The notes under the pieces: model-generated
Database searches by the model: none
What the model was told of the DNA's origin: nothing
The model's input: only the letters and a program-made list of their open reading frames with translations
Assembly: GCA_040290295.1 (NCBI GenBank)
Contig: PSMW01000011.1
Span: 1 to 64,000 of the forward strand
Reading direction: 5' to 3'
Length of the DNA stretch: 64,000 nucleotides
Origin: CAADGV01 sp040290295
Lineage (GTDB): Bacteria > Bacteroidota > Ignavibacteria > UBA10030 > UBA6906
Part shown: positions 24,442 to 33,826 of the stretch, in pieces
Position numbering within the stretch: the stretch's first letter is position 1
Layout of the letters: the number at the start of each line of letters is the position of its first letter
Position numbers and translations under genes: made by a program

Positions 24442-25836
24442 TCACCGGATCAACAGCATCCGTTTCGTTTGCGTGAACTCCTTCGCCTGCCCGCCCCGAC
24501 TCGTCGGGACGAGGTCTCGTGTCGCAGAGGGCGACACGGACAATCGGTAGAAGTACATGCCGCTCGACAAGGCACTCGCATCGAACGTCACTTCATCACT
24601 TCCCGCTTGTAGATTCTCGTTCACCAGCGTGCGCACTTCTCTGCCGAGAATGTCGTACACCTTCAGTGAAACGAAGTTGGAGCGGGGAAGTTGGAACGTG
24701 ATGATTGTCGACGGGTTGAACGGGTTGGGGAGTTCTGCTCGAGTCTGTACTGCGTCGGCAACGCTTGCTTTTCGTCGCGAACATCGGTCAGTGTGATCGT
24801 GATATTGCCGGTCACGTTGCCGACAAAATCGACCGGGATACCTGCGGTGCCGAGCAGCAATGCTTTGCCCCTGCTGCCATCGGTAGCGATTGCGTAGAGG
24901 CCGCGCACACGATTGATGCTGCCAGCGACGATGATCTTCGAGCCGTCGGAAGTCCATGCAGCGCCGTTGTAGAACACCGCCTGCGTTGTTGTGAATGAGG
25001 TGAGCGCTGTCAGTCCTGTACCATCAGGACGAATCTTGTAGTAGTTGCGCAGCGTGTCGTTGACAACGCGGAAGAACGCAATCGATTGCCCATCCGGCGA
25101 CCAGCTAGGCCAGTAGTCTCCCGCCTTGTGTATTAGGGACTTGCCGACGATTGACCCCGAGGGAATCTGTGACGACAAGGCCACCACTATTGTGATGAGC
25201 AATTCCCCAACCTCCCGGTCGTACCACAGGCGCATCCTCGAAGCAACCATTATACAATGTAATCGTTCCAGTCCTATCCCTGTTCATCGTCATCATGCTA
25301 CACACCCGATCGAACACGATACGGTAATCGTCGCCACACCAGTCGTAGCTCACCAGGTAATCCCCTTCGGCAACCAGCAGCGTATCACGGCGTGTTTGGA
25401 GATCATAAAAGGACATGGTGGTGCTGTAGGCAGGATTGCTGCTGGTTGTTTTGTGAAAGAGAATGTAGCGACCGTTGTGCGACAATCGGGGCCACACGGC
25501 GGTATCGACAACCATCGTGTCGAATGAACCATCGGTCGCTCGCATCCAGACGGATGGTCTTGGAGGACCAGTGCGACTGTACACAATCACCCCCGCCGTC
25601 GAAGAGCCGGAAGAGTCGGAGCGAATGCCTGCAAGAAATCCTGCTTCGTGCCGTGTGCTCGGCGACGGAGAAACGCCGACGAGCGATTGTCCTGCCACAG
25701 CCCTTACCATTGTGGTAGGTGAGGTTGGTGCAGCAAAGCCCTGGTCGAACGCGCTCCACCGTACCGCAGTGTTCTGCGCGAATGCAGCCACTGCGTGTAG
25801 AGCAAATGCTAAGAACATCATTCCTGAGTGTCTCAT
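24442..25836 (-). CDS. exported protein with TolB-like propeller and T9SS sorting tail, two frameshifts
   Basis: The product is about 464 residues: signal peptide (MRHSGMMFLAFALHAVAAFAQ), a beta-propeller with PRLSHNGRYILFHKT and WPSWSPDGQSIAFFR repeats of TolB/WD40 type, and a C-terminal type IX sorting domain (NPFNPSTIITFQLP, VYDILGREVRTLVNE, GMYFYRLS, TQTKRMLLIR). The frame breaks at a GGG (25120-25122), where one G is extra, and at a C4 run (24727-24730 on the plus strand), where a fifth C restores EQNSPNPFNPST. The sorting domain is unusual in carrying a palindromic insert between YRLS and EFTQTKRM. A GGAG precedes the ATG. The gene follows the DNA methyltransferase by 30 bases. Cargo of this type is exported to the surface or released. 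Confidence 0.75.
24495..24537. repeat. double palindrome inserted in frame within the T9SS sorting domain
   Basis: CCCGAC-TC-GTCGGG (24495-24508) and GTGTCGC-5-GCGACAC (24519-24537) lie side by side. Together they encode the atypical TRDLVPTSRG stretch in a domain that normally runs from YRLS straight to GEFTQTK. Confidence 0.5.
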
Positions 25837-25866
25837 ACTTCGATCTCCTCTGTTGATGGGGGAGAG

Positions 25867-26922
25867 CTATTGCTTCTGCATGAGATTGTCGAGCATCGGA
25901 GGCTTCACCAAGCCGTAGAGTTCGGGGTGCGTATATGTCCCCTTCTCTCCGGCAGACTTCTCGACCTCTACCTGCATCGGATTGGCTTTGGCGTATGCAT
26001 CGGTGCGTACGCCGGTGATTTGCCACGAGACCTCGACATTCGGTTTGTCGGTTTCGGCAAGGTGAAGACGTTTCAACGAAATACAGGCGTAGGTTTCATC
26101 AAGCTCGACTCCAAGAAAATGTCTACCGAGTTTTTTTGCAACAACTGCCGATGTTCCTGAACCCAAAAACGGGTCAAAGATGAAGTCGCCGGGTCGCGTG
26201 CTTGCGAGGATGATCTTCGCCAGAAGTTTCTCCGGTTTCGGTGTTGGGTGATCAGTATTTTCGGGCATTGACCAAAATGGCACAGCCAAATCAGTCCAGA
26301 TATTGGAGGGATGTGTCAGCCGGTACCCGCCATCTGCGGTTCGTTCCCAATCCTTTGGTTCGCCTTGCTCATCTGTGTATGGTGCGAGCACCCTGCGCTT
26401 GAGTTTCACCGCCTCGACATTGAAATAGTATTCATCGGAAACAGTGCAGAACCAAATATCTTCGGAAGCGTTCTTCCAGTTAGACTTGGCGCCCCGACCT
26501 TGTTCTCGCTCCCACGTGATCCGATTTCGAACTTTGAAGTACTTTTCAGCGACTTCTTGGAGAGCTCCGGACGAACGCCAGTCTCCACAAATGTACACCG
26601 ATGCTGTGGGCTTCAACGTCGGAACAAGCTTACTCAGCCACGAATCGAGCCAATGGGCATACTCCGCGCTGCGCATTTCGCGAAATGCATTGGAATGAAA
26701 TGTCTTGCTCAGATTATATGGTGGATCGACAAACAGCAGATCCACAAAGTGCGAAGGCAGAAAGTCGAGAACGTTGAACACGTTCTGGTTGACTATTCTG
26801 TCGGTGAGATCAAAGACCGACGCGTTGGACGTGAGAGTGATAAGCTTCGTCTTAAACTTATTTCTCTCAGCTTCGGAAAGTGTAATGGTTCGATTTCGAG
26901 GTGATCGTTGTTTGGTGTCCAT
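25867..26922 (-). CDS. orphan beta-class site-specific DNA methyltransferase
   Basis: ATG 26922 gives 351 residues (a TTG three codons upstream is possible). The catalytic DPPY is at 66-69, and the AdoMet-binding FLGSGT (252-257) comes near the C-terminus with HPTPKP just before it, the order of beta-class N6-adenine or N4-cytosine enzymes. The target-recognition region lies between, at about 110-220. No restriction endonuclease, specificity subunit or helicase is within 20 kb on either side, so it is either a regulatory/orphan enzyme or a remnant of a restriction system. TATGTTTG sits a few bases ahead of the ATG. Confidence 0.85.
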   Translation of the reverse strand: MDTKQRSPRNRTITLSEAERNKFKTKLITLTSNASVFDLTDRIVNQNVFNVLDFLPSHFVDLLFVDPPYNLSKTFHSNAFREMRSAEYAHWLDSWLSKLVPTLKPTASVYICGDWRSSGALQEVAEKYFKVRNRITWEREQGRGAKSNWKNASEDIWFCTVSDEYYFNVEAVKLKRRVLAPYTDEQGEPKDWERTADGGYRLTHPSNIWTDLAVPFWSMPENTDHPTPKPEKLLAKIILASTRPGDFIFDPFLGSGTSAVVAKKLGRHFLGVELDETYACISLKRLHLAETDKPNVEVSWQITGVRTDAYAKANPMQVEVEKSAGEKGTYTHPELYGLVKPPMLDNLMQKQ

Positions 26923-27005
26923 ACGAGCCAAACATACAAAACTCTCAAGTGAATGTCACTTCCACCTAAAGCGGGCATGATGGCAGCCGCCCCCCGGATG
27001 CACTC

Positions 27006-27664
27006 TTATACCATCCTACTCTTCAACGCCTTTGCGATAGCCTCCGTGCGCGTGTTGACGTGGAGTTTGGCGTATATGTTCTGAAGATGGGGTCGGACGG
27101 TGTGAATGCTGAGGAAAAGTTTGTCGGCGATCGCTTTGTAGCTGTGTCCTTCGATCAGGGCTTCGAGGACTTGGATTTCGCGTGGAGAGAGAGAGCGTCG
27201 GTTACGTTTGCGGTGTGCTCGTGTTGAAAGTAGGCGAGCACTTTGCGGGCAATCTCGCTTGCCATCGGCGCGCCGCCGTGGTATGCGTCGCTGATCGCTT
27301 CGAGAAGTTTGGCAGGAGTGGTTTTCTTGAGCAAGTATCCCACAGCGCCGGCACGCAGCGATTGGAAGATGTTCTCGTCGTCCGTGTACACGGTGAGCAT
27401 GAGGAATTGGATGTTCGGATACTGGCGTTTCAGCAAACGCACGCATTCGGTGCCCGACTTCTCCGGCAATCCGATATCCATCAAAATAACATCGGGAGGA
27501 GACTCGTCGATGTGGCTGCGTATATCGGAGCAGCTTGCGTACGTTCCGGTGACCACGAATCCCGTCGAACGCTCGATCATCCAGCGATAGCCCTTGCGTA
27601 CATCCTCGTCGTCGTCAACAATCGCAACACGGATCACGTTGTCGAGTTCAGATTTTGCCGTCAT
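27006..27664 (-). CDS. LuxR/NarL-family response regulator, frameshifted between its domains
   Basis: The N-terminal receiver (VRVAIVDDDEDVRKGY, phospho-acceptor Asp63 in ILMDIGLPEKSG, K in YLLKK) is joined to a LuxR-type helix-turn-helix (LSPREIQVLEALIEGHSYKAIADKLFLSIHTVRPHLQNIYAKL) in another frame. The break falls in an alternating GA tract (27185-27195 on the plus strand). Removing two bases there gives TDALSPREIQVL, a natural linker. So this is one 218-residue regulator with a sequencing slip or a real slippage event. No sensor kinase is next to it. The promoter overlaps the start region, suggesting a leaderless mRNA. It is the intact relative of the pseudogene at 503-941. Confidence 0.8.
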
Positions 27665-27669
27665 GGACT

Positions 27670-27699
27670 CAAGATACTACGAAAGCATCGCCTCGTCAA
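27670..27699 (-). promoter_or_regulatory. promoter TTG-N20-TATCTTG for the LuxR-type regulator, leaderless geometry
   Basis: On the minus strand TTG (27699-27697) and TATCTTG (27676-27670) are 20 bases apart, and only AGTCC separates the second box from the ATG. TTGACG-N17-TATCTT also fits a sigma-70-type reading. Confidence 0.6.
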
Positions 27700-27811
27700 C
27701 TAGATGAAAGCGTAGGTCGGGACACCCGTGCCGACCGACTGCATTTTAGACTCGATGGCCGAGTGACATGGATGGTCGGTTCCGACGCAGATCGAGCGGG
27801 TGACACAGACG

Positions 27812-28639
27812 TCACGTTCGGAGTGGGATTCTTCTCCTGATCTCATACAGCATCACGGCACTCGCGCTTGCCACGTTGAGTGAATCCATCGCATTGTGCA
27901 TCGGGATGCGGATGCGTTGCGTTGCAGTGGGTTGTACATCCTCCGATACGCCTTTGTCTTCGTTCCCGAACACAACGCAGACATTGCCCGAAACGTCGGC
28001 TGACTCGAGGGTGCGCTCCGCATGGGCATCGGCAACGATGATGCTGAATGCATAGTGATGCTTCAGTTCATCAAGTGTGAGAGGCAAATGCTCGACATGC
28101 AGCACCGGCACCCTGAACACTCCTCCCATCGAATTTCTCACAGCTCGCCTTAAGTAAGGACTTGCCGATGTGGACGAGACGAGAATGGCATCGACGCCGA
28201 ACGCAGCGCAATTCCTCACCACGACTCCCACGTTCTCGGCATGCACAAGCCCGTCAAGCGCAACGATCACGTATGGTTGCGGGATTGGTGCGAGGAGCTC
28301 GTGCAGCGAACGCTCTGCCGGTAGCTTCCCTACCGCCATGATTCCTTGATGCAATCGAAATCCCACGATGCTTTCGAGCAGTGGCTTGCCGGCGAGGAAC
28401 ACGTCCACGCCATGCAAACGCTCGGCTCCAACGAGAAAGAGAATGGTCGTGAACCACTCGTCGGTCATGAGCATCGAGACCACGCGCCAGTGTGAATCGA
28501 GAAGGCGCGTGACGACCTTGCCACCTTCGGCAACGAAGATGCCTTCCTGCAGGTGTTGCGCGGTTCGCCGGAGCGTGCGGTATGGTGCCAGTTGGGGGAT
28601 CTCCAGCGACGTCACGCGATGCACTCGATACTCGTTCAT
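27812..28639 (-). CDS. SpoU/TrmH-family RNA 2'-O-methyltransferase
   Basis: Encodes 275 residues with the three SPOUT motifs: motif 1 HAENVGVVVRNCAAFG, motif 2 VCVVFGNEDKG and motif 3 IRIPMHNAMDSLNVASASAVMLYE, which together form the AdoMet-binding trefoil knot. An N-terminal substrate-binding domain (about residues 15-110) carries FVAEGGKVVTRLL, as in RlmB/TsnR relatives. The target, a ribose 2'-hydroxyl in rRNA or tRNA, cannot be decided. The start overlaps the upstream membrane-protein stop by four bases. Confidence 0.9.
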   Translation of the reverse strand: MNEYRVHRVTSLEIPQLAPYRTLRRTAQHLQEGIFVAEGGKVVTRLLDSHWRVVSMLMTDEWFTTILFLVGAERLHGVDVFLAGKPLLESIVGFRLHQGIMAVGKLPAERSLHELLAPIPQPYVIVALDGLVHAENVGVVVRNCAAFGVDAILVSSTSASPYLRRAVRNSMGGVFRVPVLHVEHLPLTLDELKHHYAFSIIVADAHAERTLESADVSGNVCVVFGNEDKGVSEDVQPTATQRIRIPMHNAMDSLNVASASAVMLYEIRRRIPLRT

Positions 28640-29718
28640 GGCACTCTCGATGAGGAGTCCGGCAACGTTCGCAACACATACGGCTTTCGCAGCAACGAAA
28701 AGAGGATCGTATGCAGAACGAGCAGGAAGAGAACAGGAAACAGCTCGTACACGGCGCGGAGTTCGCTGAGAACGCCGCTCAAGAGAACGAGGATGCCGAA
28801 GGGAACGGTCAGCATGAGTGCAGCAGTAAGGAAGGGATGCTTGTGCCGGAGGTCGTGCGCGACGAGCCAGACCAGAAGAGCGAGATACAAGAGCGTTGTT
28901 AGATTGTATCCCATCAATGCAAAATGGAGATTGGGGTAGAGTTGGAAAGGAAGCGACTCACCCGGATTGTCGGCGAATGTGTACATGATTGCTGTTCGCA
29001 CTACGGCAAACAGCAGCACCTGTGCGGTAAGGTGGAACAGGAGCGTCGGCGTATGCATTCGCTTTCGGAACCAGACAAGAAACAGAAACGAAAGCAGAAA
29101 CATGGCTTCTTTGTTCACGCAACCGATGACGAAGAGAGGATAGAAGAAATTCCACCGCTCCTGTGCTATCAGCACCATACCGGCGGTGAACAGAAAAAGC
29201 GCGGGGAAGTCGTAGATGTAGTGCGGTCCGGTGGGGAAGATGGGAGGAAGCGCCAACAACGCGAGCAAGGGGGCGATGCGCGCGATCGCATCGTCGGTAG
29301 CGTACAGCAGCGTCCAGAGGCGACGGAGCGCAAAGGCAAAACCGACGAGTGCGCCGAAAGCGAGTGCGAGCGCGATGAGGTACTCGACGAAGAAATCCTT
29401 TTCCCATCCAAGCCGCTTCGTTTCCTTTTGGACTTTCGGGTGACGCAGGATCGCCTGCTCGAGTGAGTCCAGCGCCGGTCCTGCGACGAGGCTGTGAATG
29501 GAGCGCGTCAGCATCGGGACGAGGGCGCGGTACACGTAGGGTTTGTGTGCCGTTCCATAGATGAGATCCGAGAGTTTCGATCTCGGATCGCCATTGAACG
29601 ACGTGGTCGGCGTTTCTGCACTCCACACCCATACCGCGAACACGTAAGCAGAAAGGAGAAGCACCGGCAGCGCGGCAGGTGCACGATGCAGAACGCTCCA
29701 ACGAGAAGATCGCGTCAT
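28636..29718 (-). CDS. multi-pass membrane protein of unknown function
   Basis: Encodes 360 residues with about nine membrane helices and no recognised family. Visible features are a long first extracytoplasmic loop after helix 1 (SAETPTTSFNGDPRSKLSDL...KPYVYRALVPMLTRSI), IFPTGPHYIYDFPALFLF and a charged VGCVNKEAMFLL-type loop. This layout (loop 1 with conserved Asp and Arg, many helices) resembles GT-C-type lipid-linked sugar transferases, but I see no firm motif. It is cotranslated with the SpoU methyltransferase (ATGA overlap). Its promoter overlaps an array of 10-base repeats. Confidence 0.6.
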   Translation of the reverse strand: MTRSSRWSVLHRAPAALPVLLLSAYVFAVWVWSAETPTTSFNGDPRSKLSDLIYGTAHKPYVYRALVPMLTRSIHSLVAGPALDSLEQAILRHPKVQKETKRLGWEKDFFVEYLIALALAFGALVGFAFALRRLWTLLYATDDAIARIAPLLALLALPPIFPTGPHYIYDFPALFLFTAGMVLIAQERWNFFYPLFVIGCVNKEAMFLLSFLFLVWFRKRMHTPTLLFHLTAQVLLFAVVRTAIMYTFADNPGESLPFQLYPNLHFALMGYNLTTLLYLALLVWLVAHDLRHKHPFLTAALMLTVPFGILVLLSGVLSELRAVYELFPVLFLLVLHTILFSLLRKPYVLRTLPDSSSRVP

Positions 29719-29752
29719 AGTGGTGGAAGGACGAGGTAGATTCTTCGATGCT

Positions 29753-29782
29753 CAAGCTACACTTTGCCCATCAATGATGCAA
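29753..29782 (-). promoter_or_regulatory. promoter TTG-N20-TAGCTTG for the membrane-protein/SpoU operon
   Basis: TTG (29782-29780) and TAGCTTG (29759-29753) on the minus strand are exactly 20 bases apart. The TTG lies in the first unit of the adjacent 10-base tandem repeat. The start codon is at 29718. Confidence 0.6.
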
Positions 29783-29813
29783 CGGGATGCAACGGGATGC
29801 AATGGGATGCAAC
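29774..29813. repeat. four 10-base tandem repeats (gggatgcaac) at the promoter
   Basis: Units at 29774, 29784, 29794 and 29804; the inner two or three agree at nine or ten positions, and the first differs at its first two bases. The period equals one helical turn, and each unit carries TTG on the minus strand. Confidence 0.85.
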
Positions 29814-29838
29814 GCCGAGGGAGTCCGCGCCGACCACG

Positions 29839-29870
29839 ATCCCCACGCGGCATGGTTGCCGCGTGGGGAT
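29839..29870. terminator. strong hairpin behind the NtrC-type regulator gene
   Basis: A perfect 13-pair stem (ATCCCCACGCGGC and its complement) with a six-base loop begins 32 bases after the regulator stop. No T run follows on the minus strand, so it may stabilise the mRNA end rather than terminate on its own. Confidence 0.45.
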
Positions 29871-29901
29871 GGGGGAGTGCCTTGAACCAAGGCGAGGCTT
29901 T

Positions 29902-31266
29902 TCAGTTCCAGCGAATTTGGTATTGCTGGATTTTGGTATAGAGCGTCTTGAGACTGATGCCGAGAATCTTTGCCGACTCGGTTTTGTTGCCGCGGAAGCT
30001 TCGTAACACGCCTTCGATGTGCATGCGCTCGATCTCCTTCAACGGCATTGCGGTGCCGAGTTTCTGATCGTGACCGTTCGACGAAGGCAACGTGATGGGT
30101 GTGTTTGGCAACGAAAGATCGCGCGGTTCGATGACGTTGTTGTGGCAGAGAATTGCCGCACGCTCGATGACGTTCTCCAATTCACGCACATTGCCGGGCC
30201 AATCGTATGCCATCAACACTTCCATGGCTTTCGGAGAGATCGTCTTTGGGGCTTTTGTTTTCAGCTTGGCAAGGAATGCCGAAACGAGCAGAGGTATGTC
30301 CTCCTTGCGCTGGCGCAGTGCCGGAACATCGATGGTGATGACGTTGAGACGATAGAGCAGGTCTTCGCGGAATCGCCCTTCTTTCACTTCCGCCTTCAAG
30401 TCCTTGTTGGTTGCCGAAAGGATTCTGCAGTCGGCTTTGAGAATTTGATTCCCGCCGACGCGTCGGAACTCGCCGCTCTGAATGAAGCGCAGAATCTTCG
30501 GCTGAACGATAGGACTGATGTCGCCGATTTCATCGAGGAAGAGGGTTCCCTTGTCGGCGATCTCGACGATGCCGGGTCGTGTTGCGCGGGCGTCGGTGAA
30601 CGCGCCCTTTTCGTGTCCGAAGAGTTCGCTCTCGATGAGTGTGTCGGGAATAGAGGCGCAATTCACCGTAATGAACGGCATGTTTGCCCGCGCGCTGCGT
30701 TGATAGATGTAGTTGGCGATCAGTTCCTTTCCTGTTCCGCTCGGTCCCTGAATCAGCACCGACGAATCGGTGGGGGCAACTTTCGCCGCAATCTCCAACA
30801 CGCGACGCAACGCAGCACTCTCGCCGATGATCTCGGTGGGTCCGTGCAATCGTTCCAACTCATTCTTCAGCACGGTATTGTCGCGGACCAGTTGCTGGCG
30901 TTCCAATGCCCGATCGATCGTGCTCAATAAATCGTCTGCGGTCGTGGGTTTCAAAATGTGGTCGTATGCACCGATCTTCATACATTCCACCGCAGTCTTC
31001 ACGTCGCTCGCACCGGTCAGCATGACGACTTCCGTTTGCGGATAGTTCTGTTTGACAAACTTCAGCACTTCGATACCGTCCACTTTCGGCATGCGGACAT
31101 CGCACAGTACCACATTGTACGGTTTCGTCTGCACCGCATTGATTGCCGCTACCCCGTCATTCGCTGTCTCGACATGGTAGCCTGCTCCTGCAATCAGCGT
31201 GGACAACATGTAGCGAAATGTTTCTTCGTCATCGACGACGAGAATCGTAAAATCTCTCTTTGCCAT
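29902..31266 (-). CDS. NtrC-family sigma-54-dependent response regulator
   Basis: Encodes 454 residues: receiver (1-125, phospho-acceptor Asp56 in VVLCDVRMP, Lys105), AAA+ domain (about 140-380) with Walker A GPSGTGKE (173-180), the sigma-54 contact loop written GAFTDA (220-225) instead of GAFTGA, Walker B TLFLDEIGD, and a Fis-type helix-turn-helix at about 415-452 (AKILGISLKTLYTKI). It would activate sigma-54 promoters after phosphorylation. No cognate kinase is adjacent. GAFTDA is a known minor variant of the loop, so activity is not excluded. Confidence 0.92.
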   Translation of the reverse strand: MAKRDFTILVVDDEETFRYMLSTLIAGAGYHVETANDGVAAINAVQTKPYNVVLCDVRMPKVDGIEVLKFVKQNYPQTEVVMLTGASDVKTAVECMKIGAYDHILKPTTADDLLSTIDRALERQQLVRDNTVLKNELERLHGPTEIIGESAALRRVLEIAAKVAPTDSSVLIQGPSGTGKELIANYIYQRSARANMPFITVNCASIPDTLIESELFGHEKGAFTDARATRPGIVEIADKGTLFLDEIGDISPIVQPKILRFIQSGEFRRVGGNQILKADCRILSATNKDLKAEVKEGRFREDLLYRLNVITIDVPALRQRKEDIPLLVSAFLAKLKTKAPKTISPKAMEVLMAYDWPGNVRELENVIERAAILCHNNVIEPRDLSLPNTPITLPSSNGHDQKLGTAMPLKEIERMHIEGVLRSFRGNKTESAKILGISLKTLYTKIQQYQIRWN

Positions 31267-31664
31267 GAATGATCCCCAACATTGTGAATGAGATCGTCCG
31301 TCTGCTCGCTCTTGCGCATTTCTTCACACTCAGGTCAGGCGTGAGCATCCGTTACAATGCGCGCCCGTCATTCTGTAGAATTTACTGTTCCTGTAGAGGT
31401 TATCGGTATGTCGAGACTGCATCTTGAGTAAATTTTACAAAGCGTTGTAGTGAGAGCATGCGTTCATGCGTTGCTCAGACGAAGCTTCGGGCCAGCAGGT
31501 GTGCACCTCACGTCGTTTCGAGATTTGTCTCTGCAAAAGCTCTTAGCCTTTCATCCAAAAGCGTTGAGACGATTTGCCTCCATTATATAAGTAAATCTGC
31601 ATGATGCCTTTTAGCGACAAACGTCGGATTTCGCAATACGGCTCGAACTGTGACGAAAACGCCA
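31267..31664. other. intergenic region between the NtrC-type regulator and tkt
   Basis: About 400 bases between divergent genes. A sigma-70-like TTGAGA-N16-TATAAG lies at 31564-31591 on the plus strand. I found no match to the TTG-N20-TAnnTTG or sigma-54 patterns facing the regulator, and no gene or RNA is evident. Confidence 0.4.
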
Positions 31665-31694
31665 TTGAATCTCAACAGGAAATCCCTATCTTAG
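31665..31694 (+). promoter_or_regulatory. promoter TTG-N19-TATCTTAG for the tkt operon
   Basis: TTG (31665) and TATCTTAG (31687) are 19 bases apart, close to the Bacteroidetes-type pattern, and lie some 43 bases ahead of the tkt ATG. Confidence 0.45.
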
Positions 31695-31737
31695 ACATGA
31701 ACCGCTCCGAGTTTCGAACGATTTCAACGGAATTTGA

Positions 31738-33826
31738 ATGTCTGCGCAAGCAAGTTCTTCTCCATTGGCAATCACGATCGACCAGTTACCAACGCTTTCT
31801 CGCCTCGCTCGTCACCCCAGCCAGACCGAACTCGACGAATTGTGCATCAATACGATCCGCTGTCTTGCAATCGATGCGGTGCAGAATGCGAAGTCGGGTC
31901 ATCCGGGAATGCCGATGGGTATGGCTGCAGCAGCGTACGTGTTGTGGACCCGCCACCTCAGGCACAATCCACGCAATCCCCAATGGGTGAACCGCGATCG
32001 CTTCGTGCTCTCGGCGGGACACGGTTGCATGTTGCTGTATGCGCTTCTTCATCTCACGGGGTATGACGTATCGCTCGATGAGATCAAAAAGTTTCGACAG
32101 TGGGGGAGCAAAACACCCGGGCATCCTGAGTATGGTCACACGCCGGGCGTGGAGGTGACAACTGGTCCGCTGGGACAGGGCATCTCCAATGCAGTCGGTA
32201 TGGCGATCGCGGAAAAATATCTTGCGGCGTTTTTCAATCGCGACAGCTTTCCACTTCTCGACTACAAGATTTACGTCATTGCCGGTGATGGATGTTTGAT
32301 GGAGGGCGTTTCCTCTGAAGCTTCATCGTTGGCGGGCACGTTGGGCTTGAACAATCTGATCGTTCTCTACGACGACAATCATATCTCGATCGATGGAAGC
32401 ACCGAGCTGGCGTTCACAGAAGATGTTGCGAAGCGGTACGAGGCGTACGGATGGTTCGTACAGACGGTGGGAGGGGATGGCAACGACTTGGACGCTATCG
32501 AGAGCGCGCTTGTTGCGGCGCAGAAGGAGCCGCTTCGCCCTTCCATCATCAAGTTGCGTACACACATCGGCTACGGCAGTCCGAACAAACAAGATACTGC
32601 CGAAGCGCACGGGTCGCCTCTGGGCGAAGACGAGGTGCGCTTGACGAAAAAGCGCCTCGGCTGGGATCCCGACAAGAAGTTCTTCATTCCCGACCAAGCC
32701 TTGCAGCATTTTCGGAAAGAGGTGGAGAAAGGCGCAGAGCGCGAGCGACAGTGGAACCAACTTTTCGAACAGTACGCGCAGTCGTATCCGGACCTTGCTC
32801 GCGCCTTCACGCGTGCGGCTGAGCGAAAGCTGCCGGCGGAGTGGGACACGATCTGGAAGAGTACCGTTCCCTCCTTCGACGTGGCGACGCCGTTGGCGAC
32901 GCGTGAGGCGCAAGGGAAAGTGCTCGACGCAATCATGCCGAAACTTCCCCTCGTGCTCGGTGGGTCGGCCGATTTGACGCCGTCGAACAATACACGCTTC
33001 AAAGGTGCGACCGATTTCAGCCGCACCAACCGTTTGGGGCGGTACATTCGCTACGGAGTGCGCGAGCACGCTATGGGTGCGATCATGAACGGGATCGCGG
33101 TGAGCGATCTCCTGATTCCGTACGGCGGCACATTCTTCGCGTTCACGGATTACATGCGTGCACCCATTCGCCTTGCCGCCCTTTCCCAGTACCCGACAAT
33201 TTTTGTGTTTACCCACGATAGCATTGGCTTGGGAGAAGACGGGCCAACACATCAAGCCGTCGAACATTTCGCCGCACTGCGTGCGATGCCGGGCTTGGTT
33301 GTGCTGCGGCCTGCAGATGCCAACGAAACGGCATTCGCGTGGAAGTATGCACTCGAATATCGCACAGGACCGACGGTGCTCACCTTGACACGCCAGAAAG
33401 TTCCGGTGCTCGNNNNNNNNNNNNNNNNNNNNNNNNNNNNNNNNNNNNNNNNNNNNNNNNNNNNNNNNNNATGAGCAGCCCGAAGTGTTGCTCATCGGGA
33501 CGGGTTCAGAGGTGCACCTTGCACTGAAGGCTCGCTCCATGCTCAAAGCCGACGGCGTTCGTTCACGCGTCATCAGCATGCCGTCGTGGGATTTGTTCGA
33601 GCAACAGCCGCGCGAGTATCGTGAGAGCGTGCTGCCACCGACGGTTACCGCGCGCGTGGCGGTTGAAGCCGGCGTGCGCCTCGGTTGGGAACGATACATC
33701 GGCGAGAAAGGTGCGTTCGTCGGCATGTCGAGCTTCGGCGCTTCCGCTCCTGTGGATGTCGTCTTCAAGGGCTTCGGCATCACCGCTGAAGCAGTGGCAG
33801 ACGCAGCGAGAAAGGTTATCGGATGA
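31738..33826 (+). CDS. tkt: transketolase
   Basis: A full-length transketolase of roughly 695 residues, interrupted only by an N run. The N-terminal half binds thiamine diphosphate (AGDGCLMEGVSSEASSLAGTLGLNNLIVLYDDN, with SGHPGMPMG and GPLGQGISNAVG upstream). The middle pyrimidine domain has GVREHAMGAIMNGIA with the catalytic Glu, and HDSIGLGEDGPTHQ. The C-terminal domain follows the gap (LLIGTGSEVHLAL...). It transfers two-carbon units between sugar phosphates. The frame shifts by one across the 58 N (33413-33470), so the gap length is not exact. rpiB overlaps its end by four bases. Confidence 0.93.
33413..33470. other. assembly gap (58 N) inside tkt
   Basis: Fifty-eight N. The reading frames on the two sides disagree by one, so the estimated size is wrong by at least a base. 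Confidence 0.95.

Noticed and set aside
25867..27664. A restriction-modification or defence island around the DNA methyltransferase
   Set aside because: The neighbours are a T9SS cargo and a LuxR-type regulator; no nuclease, helicase or specificity gene is present.
27700..27811. Repeat-like GTCGGgacacccgtgCCGAC between the two regulator-side genes
   Set aside because: A five-pair stem in 112 bases is too weak to call, and I found only a loose resemblance to the 55795 hairpin.
29774..29813. CRISPR array
   Set aside because: The units are 10 bases with no spacers and there are no cas genes; it is a simple tandem repeat.
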